Assembly: GCA_020744425.1 (NCBI GenBank)
Contig: JAGMUV010000056.1
Location: forward strand, 62,001-126,000
DNA from: Dactylonectria macrodidyma
Lineage: Eukaryota; Ascomycota; Sordariomycetes; Hypocreales; Nectriaceae
Reading direction: 5' to 3'
DNA: 64,000 nt
The notes below the pieces were generated by a model that was not told the DNA's origin, did no database searches, and worked only from the letters and a program-made list of their open reading frames with translations. The position numbers and the translations under genes are program-made. Below are positions 1 to 11,535 of the stretch, one piece after another; the first letter of the stretch is position 1; every line of letters begins with the position of its first letter.

Positions 1-4
1 TTTT

Positions 5-1537
5 ATGCCTAAATACATCTAAGAAGACCTTGAACTAGCCATTCAGGATGTGAGAAATGGCGTATTAATACGAAAAGCAGCCAGTCAGCGCGGAGTCCCC
101 AAATCAACCCTACAAAGCAAGATAAATAGCGTACCTAGCCGCAATAAAGCCCACGAATGGCGTCAGGTGCTTTCCAAATATCAGAAAGACCAGCTGACTG
201 ATTGGCTCATCTTTTAAGATAAGCTCGGCATGGCGTTGATGCATAGCCAGATCCGGAAGTTGGCGATTTCCTTGTTAGGCCAAAGCGGCACCAACTAACG
301 ACTCGGAAAACACTGGATGAAGGGCTTCTTGCGCCGCAACCCGCGAATAAAAACGCTCAAAGGAAAGGGAATCGACCGGAAAAGGATAAATGGAGCAAAT
401 CCGGCTGCTATTGGCGGGTTCTTTGATCTATTGGGCCAACCAGAGGTCGCATCGATCCCTCAACGCAACCATTGGCATCTTGACGAAATTGGAGTCTTCC
501 AAGGGCCCGGATCTAACGGGCTTGTGGTTGGCCAATCAGAGCTTCAATCAACGATTAAGAAACAGCCGCAAAACCTTAACTGGATATCTATTCTTGAGGT
601 TATTTCTGCAACGGGAAGGTGCCTTGACCCATTAGTCGTCTTTAAAGGCAAAGACGTCCAGCACTAATAGTTTCCTGAGGAATTGGACTTTCTGACCAAT
701 TGGAGATTTACATCATCTAAAAAGAGATGGACTAATAACGAAATTGGGCTTGCGTAGCTGCAGGAAGTCTTTCTTCTGGGCTCAAAGCCTGCCCAGGCCA
801 ATGAAAAGCGGCTTCTTATCCTAGATGGGCATAGATCATACATAACGCCTGATTTTATGCGTATTTGTGTGACCAATAGGGTCTATTTACTCTATTTACC
901 ACCTCACACAAGCCACGTTCTTTAGCCTCTTAATATATCAGTCTTTGGGCCACTTAAAGCTGCATATCGGGCTGCTTTACTGCTAGCCAATCCTATTACT
1001 GATGCCAGCCCAACTAAGAAGGAAGACTTTCTAAAATGCTATTTTCAGGCTAGGAAGAAGGCTATTACTACTCGAAATATCCGTTCGGGTTAGAAAGGAG
1101 CCGGGTTGTGGCCAATTAACATCTCAAAGCTAATGGGTAGTAAATTCGTTATTGAGGATCCTAAGAACTCAATTACGGTCCAATTAGGAGCCCCCATTTC
1201 TCCAAAGACGAATCAGAGGTCTGAAATCAGCCCTTTTACAACCCCTAAGACTTTGAGAGACGTTGCTTTATTAGTCCATTCTAAAAAGAAGGAACTTCTC
1301 AACAGCCCAACCACAAAGCAGCTATTTCAGGCTATTGACCGGGGTTATAATAACCTTCACTTACACAACGCCCAATTAGAAGACAGAATTCTAGTCTAAG
1401 ACCGAAATTCAAGCCAATCAAAGGCTAAGAAGAGAGAAAGGGTTTATAAAGACCCAAATAAGGAATTTTCTAACATCCAGAATGTCAAGAGGGCAAGAAG
1501 GCGAATAAAAACGCCTGAGGTTGAAGATTCAGAATAG
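5..1537 (+). pseudogene. Fot1/pogo-type (Tc1/mariner superfamily) DDE transposase, RIP-like decay
   Basis: A single reading frame runs from the ATG at 5 to a TAG at 1535 with no frameshift but nine internal stops. In order I see a psq-like helix-turn-helix (residues about 5-50), a CENP-B-type DNA-binding region (about 55-110, ending KGFLRRNP), and a DDE_1 catalytic domain: WHLDEIGVF (first D, near 470-500), LLILDGHRSY (second D, near 818-845) and LPPHTSHVL followed by NISVFGPLKAAYR. The stops (TAA/TAG) sit where relatives have Gln or Trp, so each is explained by one C-to-T change on one strand, as expected from repeat-induced point mutation. The family cuts and pastes into TA sites. The left end lies outside the window; the right terminal repeat is probably near 1690-1750 but I could not pair it. 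Non-functional as read. Confidence 0.88.
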
Positions 1538-3341
1538 CTCGTTTTTCCTTTGTGTTTATTGGCTAGTTTTTTGATATTTAGAAAATTCATTAGTTATTTT
1601 ATAAAAAATCGGTTGAAATGGACCAATTAGACCTCTTGGTTGTTATTTTATATGTAAGTGAAGTTGAATGAGGATTTTGGTCATTGTATAAGTGGGGCGT
1701 CCAGCTAAGCCCCTGGTCATCTAACGGGTGCGCTGACTTATAGTGGACTGAGTTTCAAGGTGAATATTTTCAATATATAGCCTAATGGAGGCTTACTGGA
1801 AAAGAAGTAAATCGTATGCTGTTGCAGCATATGGCCTGCCACTTAATCGTCTTCGGCGTCTTGCAGACATCATCTCTCTGAACACGCTGAGTACTAATAC
1901 TATAAGGACTAAATCGTTCTTTAGTATAGTGAGAAAAACGGTGATAGGCGACGTATGGTACTCTAGAGAGGCCGCAAGATCAGGAGCAGTCTATTTTACT
2001 TTTCGGGACGCTACTCCTTGGTCTTAGTTGATGTAGGAGGAATAACTACTAAGAATGCAAGGATGAGCGGAAGTAGGTTGCTTCCTGGTCAGACAGTCGC
2101 ATTTTAGAATGAAGAAATAAAATGAAACAAATTGGAAATTAAAACGATATGAAGCAATGCGAAATAAGAATAGTAGTCTGAGTAAAATTGAGCGAGGAAA
2201 AGGAAGACGGATTCTTGATGGCAGAGTAGGGGGAAGACTAAGATTTGAGTCAACTCCGATGAGCAATCGAAGAAGAGGTAATGCATGTGTCCGCCCCACG
2301 TGCACGGCCGGATTAACTCTCATGCTGACTGGGCTGAATGAACCTGGGGGGCGGCATTTTGCTGAATATGTTGTTAAGATACCTGGAACTTCAATGCACA
2401 TGCAGCACACGCTGAGGTGCCTTTGGTAGGTGGGGGGCCTGTATCCTCCAGCCCGAAGAGCCAACTGGGCGGAAGGCCATCAGCGGGCCGATACTAGGTT
2501 CGTACACGCCGTCTCCGAAAGAGATTCAACCAGCTCAGTCAAGTTACTCGCGCGGTTTTTTACGTCTGTGGGGGGATCCAGGCAAAGTCGTTGGGTTAAG
2601 GTCCGGGTCAGACGATGGTTCGGTACCACAGGGTGTTGTTGCTGGCGTTAACGCAGAAATGGATGTCGTAACTAATGCCGGGGCGATCGCCGGAGCCATC
2701 GCCGGGGTCAACACAGAAGTCGCAAACCAAGTTCTAGCTATTATTTTGTGTAGCTTGTCAACAAGATGGCTGCTGGCACCGTTTTCATCGGGATTGAGAT
2801 GTGGTGTGTCGGGGCTGAGGGCCCACTAGCTAGAATGGCCCGGAATTTTAATTGGCCGACCAATCTGAGTGCCGGTCTTGATAAAGCTATCGATAAGGAT
2901 AACTGGAGTTGGTCTGAGATAAAAGGCAGAGACAACTCGGACACAGATAGCAATCAATCATGTTCTTGCCCACCTTTTATTTTTGAATTATTAAATTGTT
3001 TTTGATGTCATTATGATGAGATTTATTTGATCAACTGGAATATCTGACTTATTTTCTAGCCAGACGCTTGATTGCAGCTCTGGCCTTCTTTTTGCCTGTT
3101 TTGTTTTGCGAGTCTTGTCCATCCTCGCTCTGCTACGCATCCCGCCTACCCTACGGCATCCGTCACTTCGGGTGGTGTCCCTCTTGTCCCCCTGCCCAAC
3201 ACAGTGGATTAATGTAATTGACAGAAGCTTGCAAGACCTATCTTGTCGTAAGTAATTAGAATTATTAAGGGTCAGGGTCTAAGAAACCTCCATAGCCTGA
3301 TGCAGGTCTTCGCATTAAATAATCCCTTCTAGTTATCATTC
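1538..3341. other. Gene-poor stretch, nothing recognised
   Basis: The first 200 bases are the probable 3' untranslated part and terminal repeat of the Fot1-like element. Short open frames on both strands (for example 1785-2027 on plus) show no family motif and overlap one another, so I regard them as chance. A small GC-rich local repeat built on 'gccggagccatcgccgggg' lies near 2677-2710. Confidence 0.4.
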
Positions 3342-3563
3342 TTACAAGCCGAACACTCTATCTAGTCTGCGTTCAGGAAAGATATATAACAAGAATGCAA
3401 CGGCTTCTGGGCCTTGTCGTAGAATGATTGCATTGTGTTCATTAAACCAGGTAAGGATGGTAAGCGTGTCACGTTCCTGGATCCTGTCGATGCTCGATGA
3501 TCTCCTGGCGTTTCTCTCGAGTCTCTCGAGGAGATCACAAAGCAATCTGAAGGGAAATGGCAT
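3342..3563 (-). pseudogene. N-terminal fragment of an ATP-dependent DNA ligase-like protein
   Basis: A 73-residue open frame starts with MPFPFRLLCDLLERLE and ends with FPERRLDRVFGL before a TAA. The pattern MPF-F-x-x-(L/V)CDLL-x-x-LE followed by a 'LFPE-KR-DRV' segment is what I recall for the N-terminal domain of fungal ATP-dependent DNA ligase family proteins. The adenylation core (KxDG motif) is absent downstream, so only the first exon-sized piece survives. Identification is from memory of the family signature; no search was possible. It sits alone in decayed DNA and is probably a relic of a duplicated gene. Confidence 0.45.
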
Positions 3564-3779
3564 GTTGAAAAATATGGTAACGAGAGGAGTGAAGGGGTAA
3601 GCACCAGCTCTCACAGCGTGCACGAACGTGGAGGGGGGTTTTACATCTGACTTTCATTTAGGAGTCGGTCAGCTACTTATATGGCTGGTTCAGGCACACT
3701 ACTCGTTGATGATTCGCAGGACCCTCTCCAGGCAACCCAGCTTGATTCTTATCCTAGCCACTGGCAGTGGGCACCACGA

Positions 3780-4175
3780 CGAATCATGACATGGCGATGC
3801 TTAAGGTGCTGCTGCATGCAAGCTGGTCTGACATCCCTGGGCGTATGACACCATCCAGACATATCACCGACCCCTGAACCGGCTGAACCAGCTATCTTCA
3901 CCCCATGATTCCTACCACACCTCGCTTGGCATGATTATGTCAGCGTTGCCCCGGCCCGTCGGTCTCTCCGTGCTGTTGGTCCGCCAGACCGGCACGACAA
4001 GAGTCAGTCTTGTGATCATTGATCTATGCCTCAGCTCTGGCGACCTCCTTTGGCCATCTGCCGGTCAAGGGTGGGAGCTGCTGATGGTGAGGCACACTCT
4101 CTACTCCACACCTCCCCAACATCCAGTTTACACCAACACCCCCAGGGACAGATACTATGAGAACCAGTGACTATT
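3780..4175. repeat. Dispersed repeat, copy 1
   Basis: This block is clearly related, in the same order and orientation, to 41905-42415. Shared strings include 'gatcatgacatggcgatgct', 'tgacatccctgggcgta', 'atgattcctaccacacct', 'gatctatgcctcagctctgg' and 'ctctctactccacacctccc'. No coding frame is conserved between the copies. It is probably a decayed transposon or a non-coding element; type unknown. Confidence 0.75.
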
Positions 4176-4428
4176 GCTACGTCGAGGCTGGTGTGACAGT
4201 ATTTATCAAAGCAATTCTTCCTAAGACCATGCACGCGACTCATCTTCCTTCATCAAGGCTACCATTTGGTGACCGCTCACTGAACCTGTTTCGTTGCCGG
4301 GCGGGCTGCCTGGTCGCTCCGAAGATTGACCGTCTATTAATGTATCATTCCGTAGCCTGTGCTGTTTCATCGTATATCTGTGTTGGTCTCCCTAAGTATC
4401 TGCCACTGGACCATATGACTAGAAAAAC

Positions 4429-4638
4429 CTACCCTGTAGGAGGCCAAGCCGGTGGTGGCTCAGATTTCTTGCCGCCTTCGCGTTGTTGCTGGGCAAGTTC
4501 ACGCCGCATCTTGATGTCCTCTTTCAATAACACCATCTGCTCGTCAAACTCCGCTTGACACTTATCGTAGTCCACGCCGGCTTTTTTCGGGTATTTTCCA
4601 GTCTGTGGCTCCATCTGGTTGTCAAACTCCCCTTGCAA
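4429..4638 (-). CDS. Short hypothetical ORF with a charged coiled-coil segment
   Basis: A 69-residue frame holds a Glu/Lys/Gln-rich helical stretch (DYDKCQAEFDEQMVLLKEDI) and a Pro-rich end. Composition looks protein-like, resembling the C-terminal tails of some fungal transposases. There is no recognisable domain and no intron evidence. It may be the remnant of a larger transposon gene; could equally be chance. Confidence 0.2.
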   Translation of the reverse strand: MQGEFDNQMEPQTGKYPKKAGVDYDKCQAEFDEQMVLLKEDIKMRRELAQQQREGGKKSEPPPAWPPTG

Positions 4639-4639
4639 T

Positions 4640-6893
4640 GTTATCTAGAACCGAGAGCCGGGATAAGTCGAAATGTGGAAGAAATTGTGGTCGTGTTCTG
4701 AAATTGGGGGAGAATGCGAGGGTTATCCACCTCGCACCGGTTTGCATCGGCTGGGTCCGGGACTTGCCGAGGAGTGACCCTGGTCCGCCGCTAAACTATG
4801 TAAAAAAGTATTACGGCTAAGTTAAACGTAATTGGTTAAAGTTCTCTCTCCACCTCCCTTCGCCCAATAGGCTGTAGACATAAAGTTCCCGCCGGCGCTA
4901 AAGGGCCACAGGACGGCTCGACGTCAAGTCTGCGTTACAAACCTTAAATGCAGGGACCGAAATCATGCTCTCTGGTTGGGCGGTGGATGCTTAGCCATGG
5001 AGTAATAAAAATAATAACATACAGGGATCAGGGCAAAAGCGCAATTACATGTTCCGTTCCTCCGTCCATCTGTGCATTCCCTTGTAGTGTCTTCTCCTTC
5101 GGATGTAGGGACAATCTTGAGATCAGTCTTGTAGACAGTCAAAGACCCAACATCCATTTTTGACCTTTGATAAAACTGGACATTTGACAAAACTGGGATT
5201 TTGGTAGCCACGCCAACTTGAAAGCTTGAAGATGAAGATTGGGCAAGAAACTCCGTGTCCCTGTCCGTCTTTGACCGGCCATTGAAGGCAGCTGACCCAT
5301 CAAGTCCTTCCTGCAATTCGATTGATACTGCATCAACTCCGCGAACAGTACGAATTCCATCCGTGGAGATTCTGTCCTGTTATATGCGGACATGAGGCTT
5401 TTAATTGGAACGCTTCCTTGTTGTGCTGTCTCAAGGTCACCAAAAGTGCTGTTAGAGACGATACCACCGTGTCGTTGTCTGGCAATTTTCCCTATCAAGT
5501 CTGCCATTGACATCTCAATCTTGAGCTTGACTATGTAGGCGAAGGGATGAAATTGCATATAACTGAATTCATCGTCAGGAGTGTTTCCCAGTATCTACTC
5601 CGCTTCTCCTCGTCGCAAAAGTTTGTCGGTTCATGGACTAGTGCCACCCAATCCGTTGCCCATGTACACGTTTTGTCCCTCGCCGACAGCGAAATGATAG
5701 AGCCCCGTCAGCCGGGTTCCGCTGATAAGGCGCGCCGGATGTTAGGGGCCGGTTCGGTATCGATTGCACACAAGCCCTATCGACGCGTCCATCTCGGTAA
5801 GCCTTCTACTATGTATTTCATCTAACAAAAGCAGTATCTTGCTGTGATTTATTGTGTTATGATGGACCGCAGCCGTTGGCTCAATCCCAAAGTAGTTATG
5901 CACTGTTCCCAGCCAATTATTGCGAATTATTGCGAAATGCACAAAAGTGTTGCTGCCCGCAACTTAGCCACGCCACAGCCTCGTCAGGCATTCAACTAAG
6001 CACCGCCCAGAGATCGCCTCCCTCATCCACCCTTCGATTCTTGGACACCTTAAACGACCAGGATTTACAAGGTGACCGATGTGGAGGTGTCTTGGCGAGT
6101 CCGCGTCTGCGGCTCTTCGCCGTCCCTGAATGTCCATCCTGACTGGTTCTGCGAGGTCATTTCCTGCATATTTTGAGATATTTCGACTTGCCTCGCACGA
6201 AATGGACGTAATCTGGGTAAGTCTCCAAGGGTTCCTTAAACCCGACGCAAACGCCTGATGCTCAATTATTTGGAAGAGCGCGCCTGACTTGGGCTGATAG
6301 GCACTGCTTGTTCACCTCGACTCCATCTTGGGGCTTGTTACAGCAAGAGGTATGAGGTAAGCCACAGCAAAAGTCCGCCTTGGAAAACTAATAGCCTGCG
6401 CCTTCAGGTCAATGTTTAATGCTTGAGGGGTAGGTAACGGCGAGGCTTCCTGGCCACGGTGCTGAACTTCTGGGTTAGCCGCACTGTGCTTGTCCACTAA
6501 CTAGGGAGCCACCAGACACTCAAGCTGGTGATTTGGAGGGGTGCACTAAGGCAGAGCATGAGAGCCAGCAATCCGTAGTTCCGATGAGCTTTCTTTTGCG
6601 AAGTTGTTGAGGTGGCGGTGGCAGCGCCAACTGGTGGTGGCAGTGCGTGCATGGGCCTGACCGCGACCGCGACTCCATCCCTAGCTGCTCGGAGCGCCCT
6701 CGATCGTCTCTCTCCCTCCTCTTCCTTCAATGCCCAAATACGAATCGGTTGAAAAACAGTCAGTTACGATATCGCCCTTCATCGGACGCCTTTCAGTAAG
6801 TCATTTCCCCATATCTACCTCTACCCCTACCGACGCTTACACCCCGAGCAAAGTTGCGCTTTTGAATCATAACTAGATCGACATCTTGCCGAG
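4640..6893. other. Gene-poor stretch, nothing recognised
   Basis: Overlapping short frames occur on both strands (minus 4963-5558, plus 5852-6142, minus 6312-6730). None carries a motif I recognise. The final 300 bases may hold the promoter of the NLR-like gene starting at 6894. Confidence 0.35.
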
Positions 6894-9800
6894 ATGGATG
6901 GGAGACGACCTTGGCACGAAGACCTAAGCCTTCTGGCCCTCATTGCGGTCTTTACCCTCTTGACGTGCTCTTGGATTCTCGGCAGACGGACACCACAGGC
7001 ATCCAAATCCGCGGCCCCAGAGAGCGAGCCACAAAGAGATGACAGAACATTCCGCGTCCGCGGTGTGCCCCTCGACTGGGACGCCGGCCGGTTAAAATCC
7101 TTCCTAGCGGACCCCGAAAGTTCTGCTGGCCCCACGGTCAAGTCCCTCGCCCACGACATTGACGGTCGTTCCAGCACAGCTACGGTCACCTTCCAGAAGT
7201 CTCCGGCCAATCAGACCTGGTCCATTCCGCTGTCCAGGCCGGCCAGCAATCAGCCCGCGACCGATACCTCACGCTTGACGATGGCTTCCTTGGCATTACG
7301 ACCCTCTACACCCAGCATCCAGACGATCATAAAGTCGAGTGAGTAGATCCGTCGGAGCAGATCGCGCATGCTGATTGCCTTAGTGTTGTTGCATTATCCG
7401 GCCTCGGCGGACACGCCTTCGGTTCGTTCAAAGAGAGGGGAGGGGACTACATGTGGTTACGAGACTCTCTCCCGTACGACATCATCCGGGCGGACACCGA
7501 TGATCCAATGGCACGGGTGATGATCTACGGCTACGAATCGAAGGTTGCACAGAGCGAAAGCATGCAGAACTTGGAGGACCTCGCAACATCATTTCACAAC
7601 AGCTTGCTCGCACTGGCTAGCGCTCCGACGACTAAACCGATCATCCTCATTGCCCACAGCTTGGGAGGGCTGATCATCAAACAGGTGGGCTCCTCAATAT
7701 GTTCATCCTATCTGCCGAATCCTAACGCGCATGACAGGCCCTGATCTCACTATCGAGGTCGAGGAATGAGGACGCCGTGAAGCTTGTTCGAGCAGTATAT
7801 GGAATCGTGTTCTTCGGAGTTCCACACGACGGCATGGACATCAGCTCGCTTATCCCGATGGTCAACAATGGGCCGAACCGCTTCCTTGTCGAGTCGATCG
7901 GCAGTATCAATTCGCAGATACTTAGTATTCAACAACGGGAGTTCCACACGGCGTTGGGTGGCGAGGGCGACTCTGAGGTTTTCTGCTTCTACGAAATGGT
8001 CGAGTCGCCCACAGCGCAAAAAGTATACTCGTCTGCTGCTTGCTGCTCATCGATACAGACCTGCTAATAGAAAACAGGATGAATATGGCAACTGGGCGAT
8101 GACCGGACCGGCCGCAGTCCTTGTCACGAAGTCTTCTGCTACACATTGCCGTTCGTGGGAAGACGGCCCGGAGCACATATGTGCCGTCGCCCGCACGCAC
8201 TCTAACATGGTCAAATTTAGGCCTCGGGACCACGAGTACGACAAGGCTCGTGAGAGGCTCAAGGGACTTGCTCGACGGGCGCTCTCAGCACGCCGTGGGA
8301 CCCAAGCCTCGAACGCCAAGTGTATGTAACATATGGTACCATTGCAGCCCGTACTGAAAGAGTATAGTTCTCGTCCCATATAATCAAAACCCGGACTTCG
8401 TCGGGAGATCCGGAATTCTCGAGGATCTCGAGCGGCAACTTGGGTGCGGTCAGCGCCAGGGGGCTGTTAAGTCGCGATCAAGAGTGTCGCTATACGGCCT
8501 TGGCGGCGTTGGGTATCTTCCCCTCTCGCCAAGACAGTAGTACAAAGTCTAATGCATTGCAGGAAAACTCAGATTGCACTGGCCTATGTCTACTGGCTCC
8601 AAGAAATGTGTCCTGATGTGTCTGTTTTCTGGGTTCATGCAAGCAATGCAGAGCGGTTCCGCCAGGCTTATTCTTCAATCGCGCAAGAATGCGGCATCCC
8701 TGGATACGACGACCCCAAAGCCGATGTCTTATCACTCGTCAAGACCTGGCTAGAGAAAACCTACCGGAGTCGATGGCTCATGGTTATCGATAATGCCGAC
8801 GACACACAGCTCTTCTTCCTGTCACAACAAGAGCGGGACGATACCAATCCATCAAATATCGCAACCAAAGCAGAAGGCAGCCTAGGTCGCTACATACCCG
8901 AGTGCAGCCACGGATCAATTCTTATCACGAGCAGGAACAAGCAGACAGCTTCGAGGCTAGCTCCGGGAAAGAGTCTAATCGAGGTCGGGAAAATGACGGA
9001 GCATGAGGCAGACCAGCTCGTGCGCGCGATACTGGAGGATGACGAAATCTCTTCTGAAGAGACATCGCTCCTCGCGACCCGGCTGGAACATCTGCCGCTT
9101 GCCCTCGTGCAGGCGACAGCATTCATCCAAGAAAATACCATATCGATCGGCGAATACATTCAGCTCTTGGACGAGAGTGACTCTGCACTAGTCGATCGTC
9201 TGAGCGAACCATTCGAAGCAGTAGGGAGAGATTCGGACACGCCGCACGCAGTCACGGCAACATGGATCATTTCGTTCGAGCAGATCGAGCGACGACATGC
9301 CTTCGCGAGCGATATCTTATCGCTGATCAGTCTTCTTGATCGCCAGGCCATCCCGAAAGATTTCGCGGCTGATTACTGCCACCGAACACTGCCCAAAGAG
9401 TCGGAGATAAGTGAGGCAGCAGAACTCACCAAAGCCCTAGGCACGCTGAAGGCGTTTTCCTTCATCTCGAAGGGGAAAGATCAGACTGTGGACATGCATC
9501 GGCTAGTTCAACTGGTGACGCGTAAATGGCTCGTCATCAAGAGTAGGATGGCCGAATTCGCCCAGCATGCTCTCGAGATCGTATCGGCTGCCTACCCGTA
9601 CGGTCGATTCGAGAGCCGGGAGATATGTCTTAGATACCTACCGCATGCTCATGCTGTACTCGAGAACAACGGAACTGGGTCGAGGATTGAAAATATTGCA
9701 AGGGCATCTCTTTTGCACTGTGTGGCCGGCCATTTCCTTTATCAAGGGCAATGGAAGGACGCCTGTCACATTTCGGGATATCGGATTTTGCAGCTATGAC

Positions 9801-10746
9801 AACAGTCAAGCTTTCTGCTCTTCATCATAAGGTTCCACAGCCACTTTCCTCGTCACTGGCCTCGTCATCAGCTTCGTCACAAGCTATGATCAGGAGGACA
9901 GCTAGATAAAGTCAAATAGTCCGTAGCATCCGGACCCTCTTGGCTGTCCGAGGTCATCATCAGTCTCTTCATCTATAAGACTGACCCAAAGACCCTCATT
10001 AGATAGGAAGAATAGCAAGAGCTTCTCACACACATGATCACTTCCATCTCCTAGATGCAACAACGCCGAGCAGCACCTCATTCAAACAGTAAAGTTACAG
10101 GGAGAGATTCTAGGAGAGGATGATGCGGACACGTTGGCCAGCATGGGTAACCTAGCGTCGGCATACAGGAACCAAGGCCAATGGAAGGAGGCGGAAAAAT
10201 TAGAGGTGCAAGTGATGGAAATGAGGAAGAAGGTGCTGGGAGAGGAGCGTCCCGATACGCTAACCAGCATGAGCAATCTGGCGGTGACATATTCGAACCA
10301 GGGGCGATGGGAGGAGGCAGAAGAGCTCGAGGCGCGGGTGATGGAGATGAGTAAGTGACGTGAGACATCAGAGCAGGCACGTGTTAAGACCTCTTCAGAG
10401 GTAACAGAAAAAGTAATGCCTGATTCCACAGAACCCGAGGTCGAAGGGATTGGCACCGGGGTGGCATATTGTCGACGGATCGATACAACTGAGAGAAGGA
10501 CATTGGACCCGGAAACGGAAAAGTCACTACGTTGTCTCAATAAACCGAGAACAACAAGGAGGATGGGACTGGACGAAAATCGGGTGGATTCTCGGAATCG
10601 GCTTCTTTCCTCCTAGCTTGCTGTTCGGCATTCTCTGGGGAATTTTGAAGCAAGATATCCAGGGTGCGTTCGGAGTAGCAAGTTGGTGGATGGCGGGAGC
10701 CACGATTGTCGTTGGAATTGTTGGAACTAGCACATGGACAATGTGA
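6894..10746 (+). pseudogene. Membrane-anchored alpha/beta-hydrolase-NB-ARC-TPR (NLR-like) gene, disrupted
   Basis: Start ATG 6894 gives MDGRRPWHEDL and a hydrophobic helix (residues about 11-30). Introns fit at 7339-7383, 7685-7737, 8023-8077, 8322-8367 and 8513-8562, each with a good donor, CTAAC-like branch and AG. The hydrolase/lipase-like domain shows IILIAHSLGGLIIKQ (GxSxG nucleophile elbow) and GIVFFGVPHDGMD. NB-ARC motifs: P-loop GGVGKTQIALAY (split by the last intron), WLMVIDNADD (Walker B), GSILITSRNK, LEHLPLALVQ and MHRLVQLVTRKW (MHD-like). TPR units (GQWKEAEKLEVQV..., GRWEEAEELEARV...) lie at 10082-10350, and two hydrophobic helices at about 10590-10745 could be a C-terminal anchor. 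Damage: a one-base frame break near 7255 and about 300 bp of unrelated sequence from about 9760 to 10080 cutting the TPR region. Fungal NLRs of this type are linked to non-self recognition. Confidence 0.8.
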
Positions 10747-11137
10747 GTGTCCGTCATGGCTGCCAAAATACACGTAACTTATTAGCTTATCCTTCGATGC
10801 ACATGCATTCTTTGTACCAAACTGGAGATCTAAGCTCAGATGACAGAGTCAGTTGCGTTGGGTCTCTAGGGTTTTTGTGTCTTGATCTATTGAACCAAAT
10901 ATAACGTGCATGATAATCGAGTAAAACAGACAAGCGAGCGATACAGTCAATTTTACGTTGAGACAGAGGCTGACGTCTGCGGATAAATAAATATTGCTTG
11001 TCGGATGGCTCCTGTTTCCTGGCCGTCCGATTTCGGTCGCGAGCGGAGAGCGGTTGTTCCAATTCGACCCCGAGCGAAGGGAGAAGTTAGGGTTGACTTC
11101 GACGACGTAATGCCAATACGGTCGAGGAATGGAATAA
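10747..11137. other. Intergenic, no gene recognised
   Basis: This is the left flank of the copia element. It does not continue the Helitron sequence found on the element's right side, which matters for how the element came to lie here. Confidence 0.4.
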
Positions 11138-11388
11138 TGTTGCATCTGATAGGAAGGGTGCATTGTGATGTAAGTAGAAGCTCTTGATTTCTATCTAACT
11201 GAGGGCTCGCGGCAGACCTATTTGTAGGTTGCCCTCATAGCTATGATAAGGTTCTCGGTAGACCGGATCCCAAGGGATCCGGGTCTTCGAGACCGGCTTG
11301 TTAGGAAGCCGGGTCTTTGAGACCGGTTTATTAGAGATCCGAGCCTTTGAGACTTTATCTTCAGTCTCAACAGTTGATAGATGTGACA
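11138..11388 (-). repeat. 3' LTR of the copia element
   Basis: It starts TGTTGCATCTG and ends GATGTGACA in plus-strand reading. It reads base-for-base the same as 16653-16903. An internal direct repeat built on 'gggtctt(c/t)gagaccgg' occurs twice. Confidence 0.93.
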
Positions 11389-11535
11389 TACCCCCCCAGG
11401 TTGAATGGGGATTCAAACTGAATAGATAGGAAATATAGGAAAATGGCCCTTGTTGGAAGGACGGTTGTTGCGTAGGCTAGGAAAATAGGGATAGGAAATT
11501 GAAGGAAAAGACTGATAGAAGGAAATCGGGCTCTG

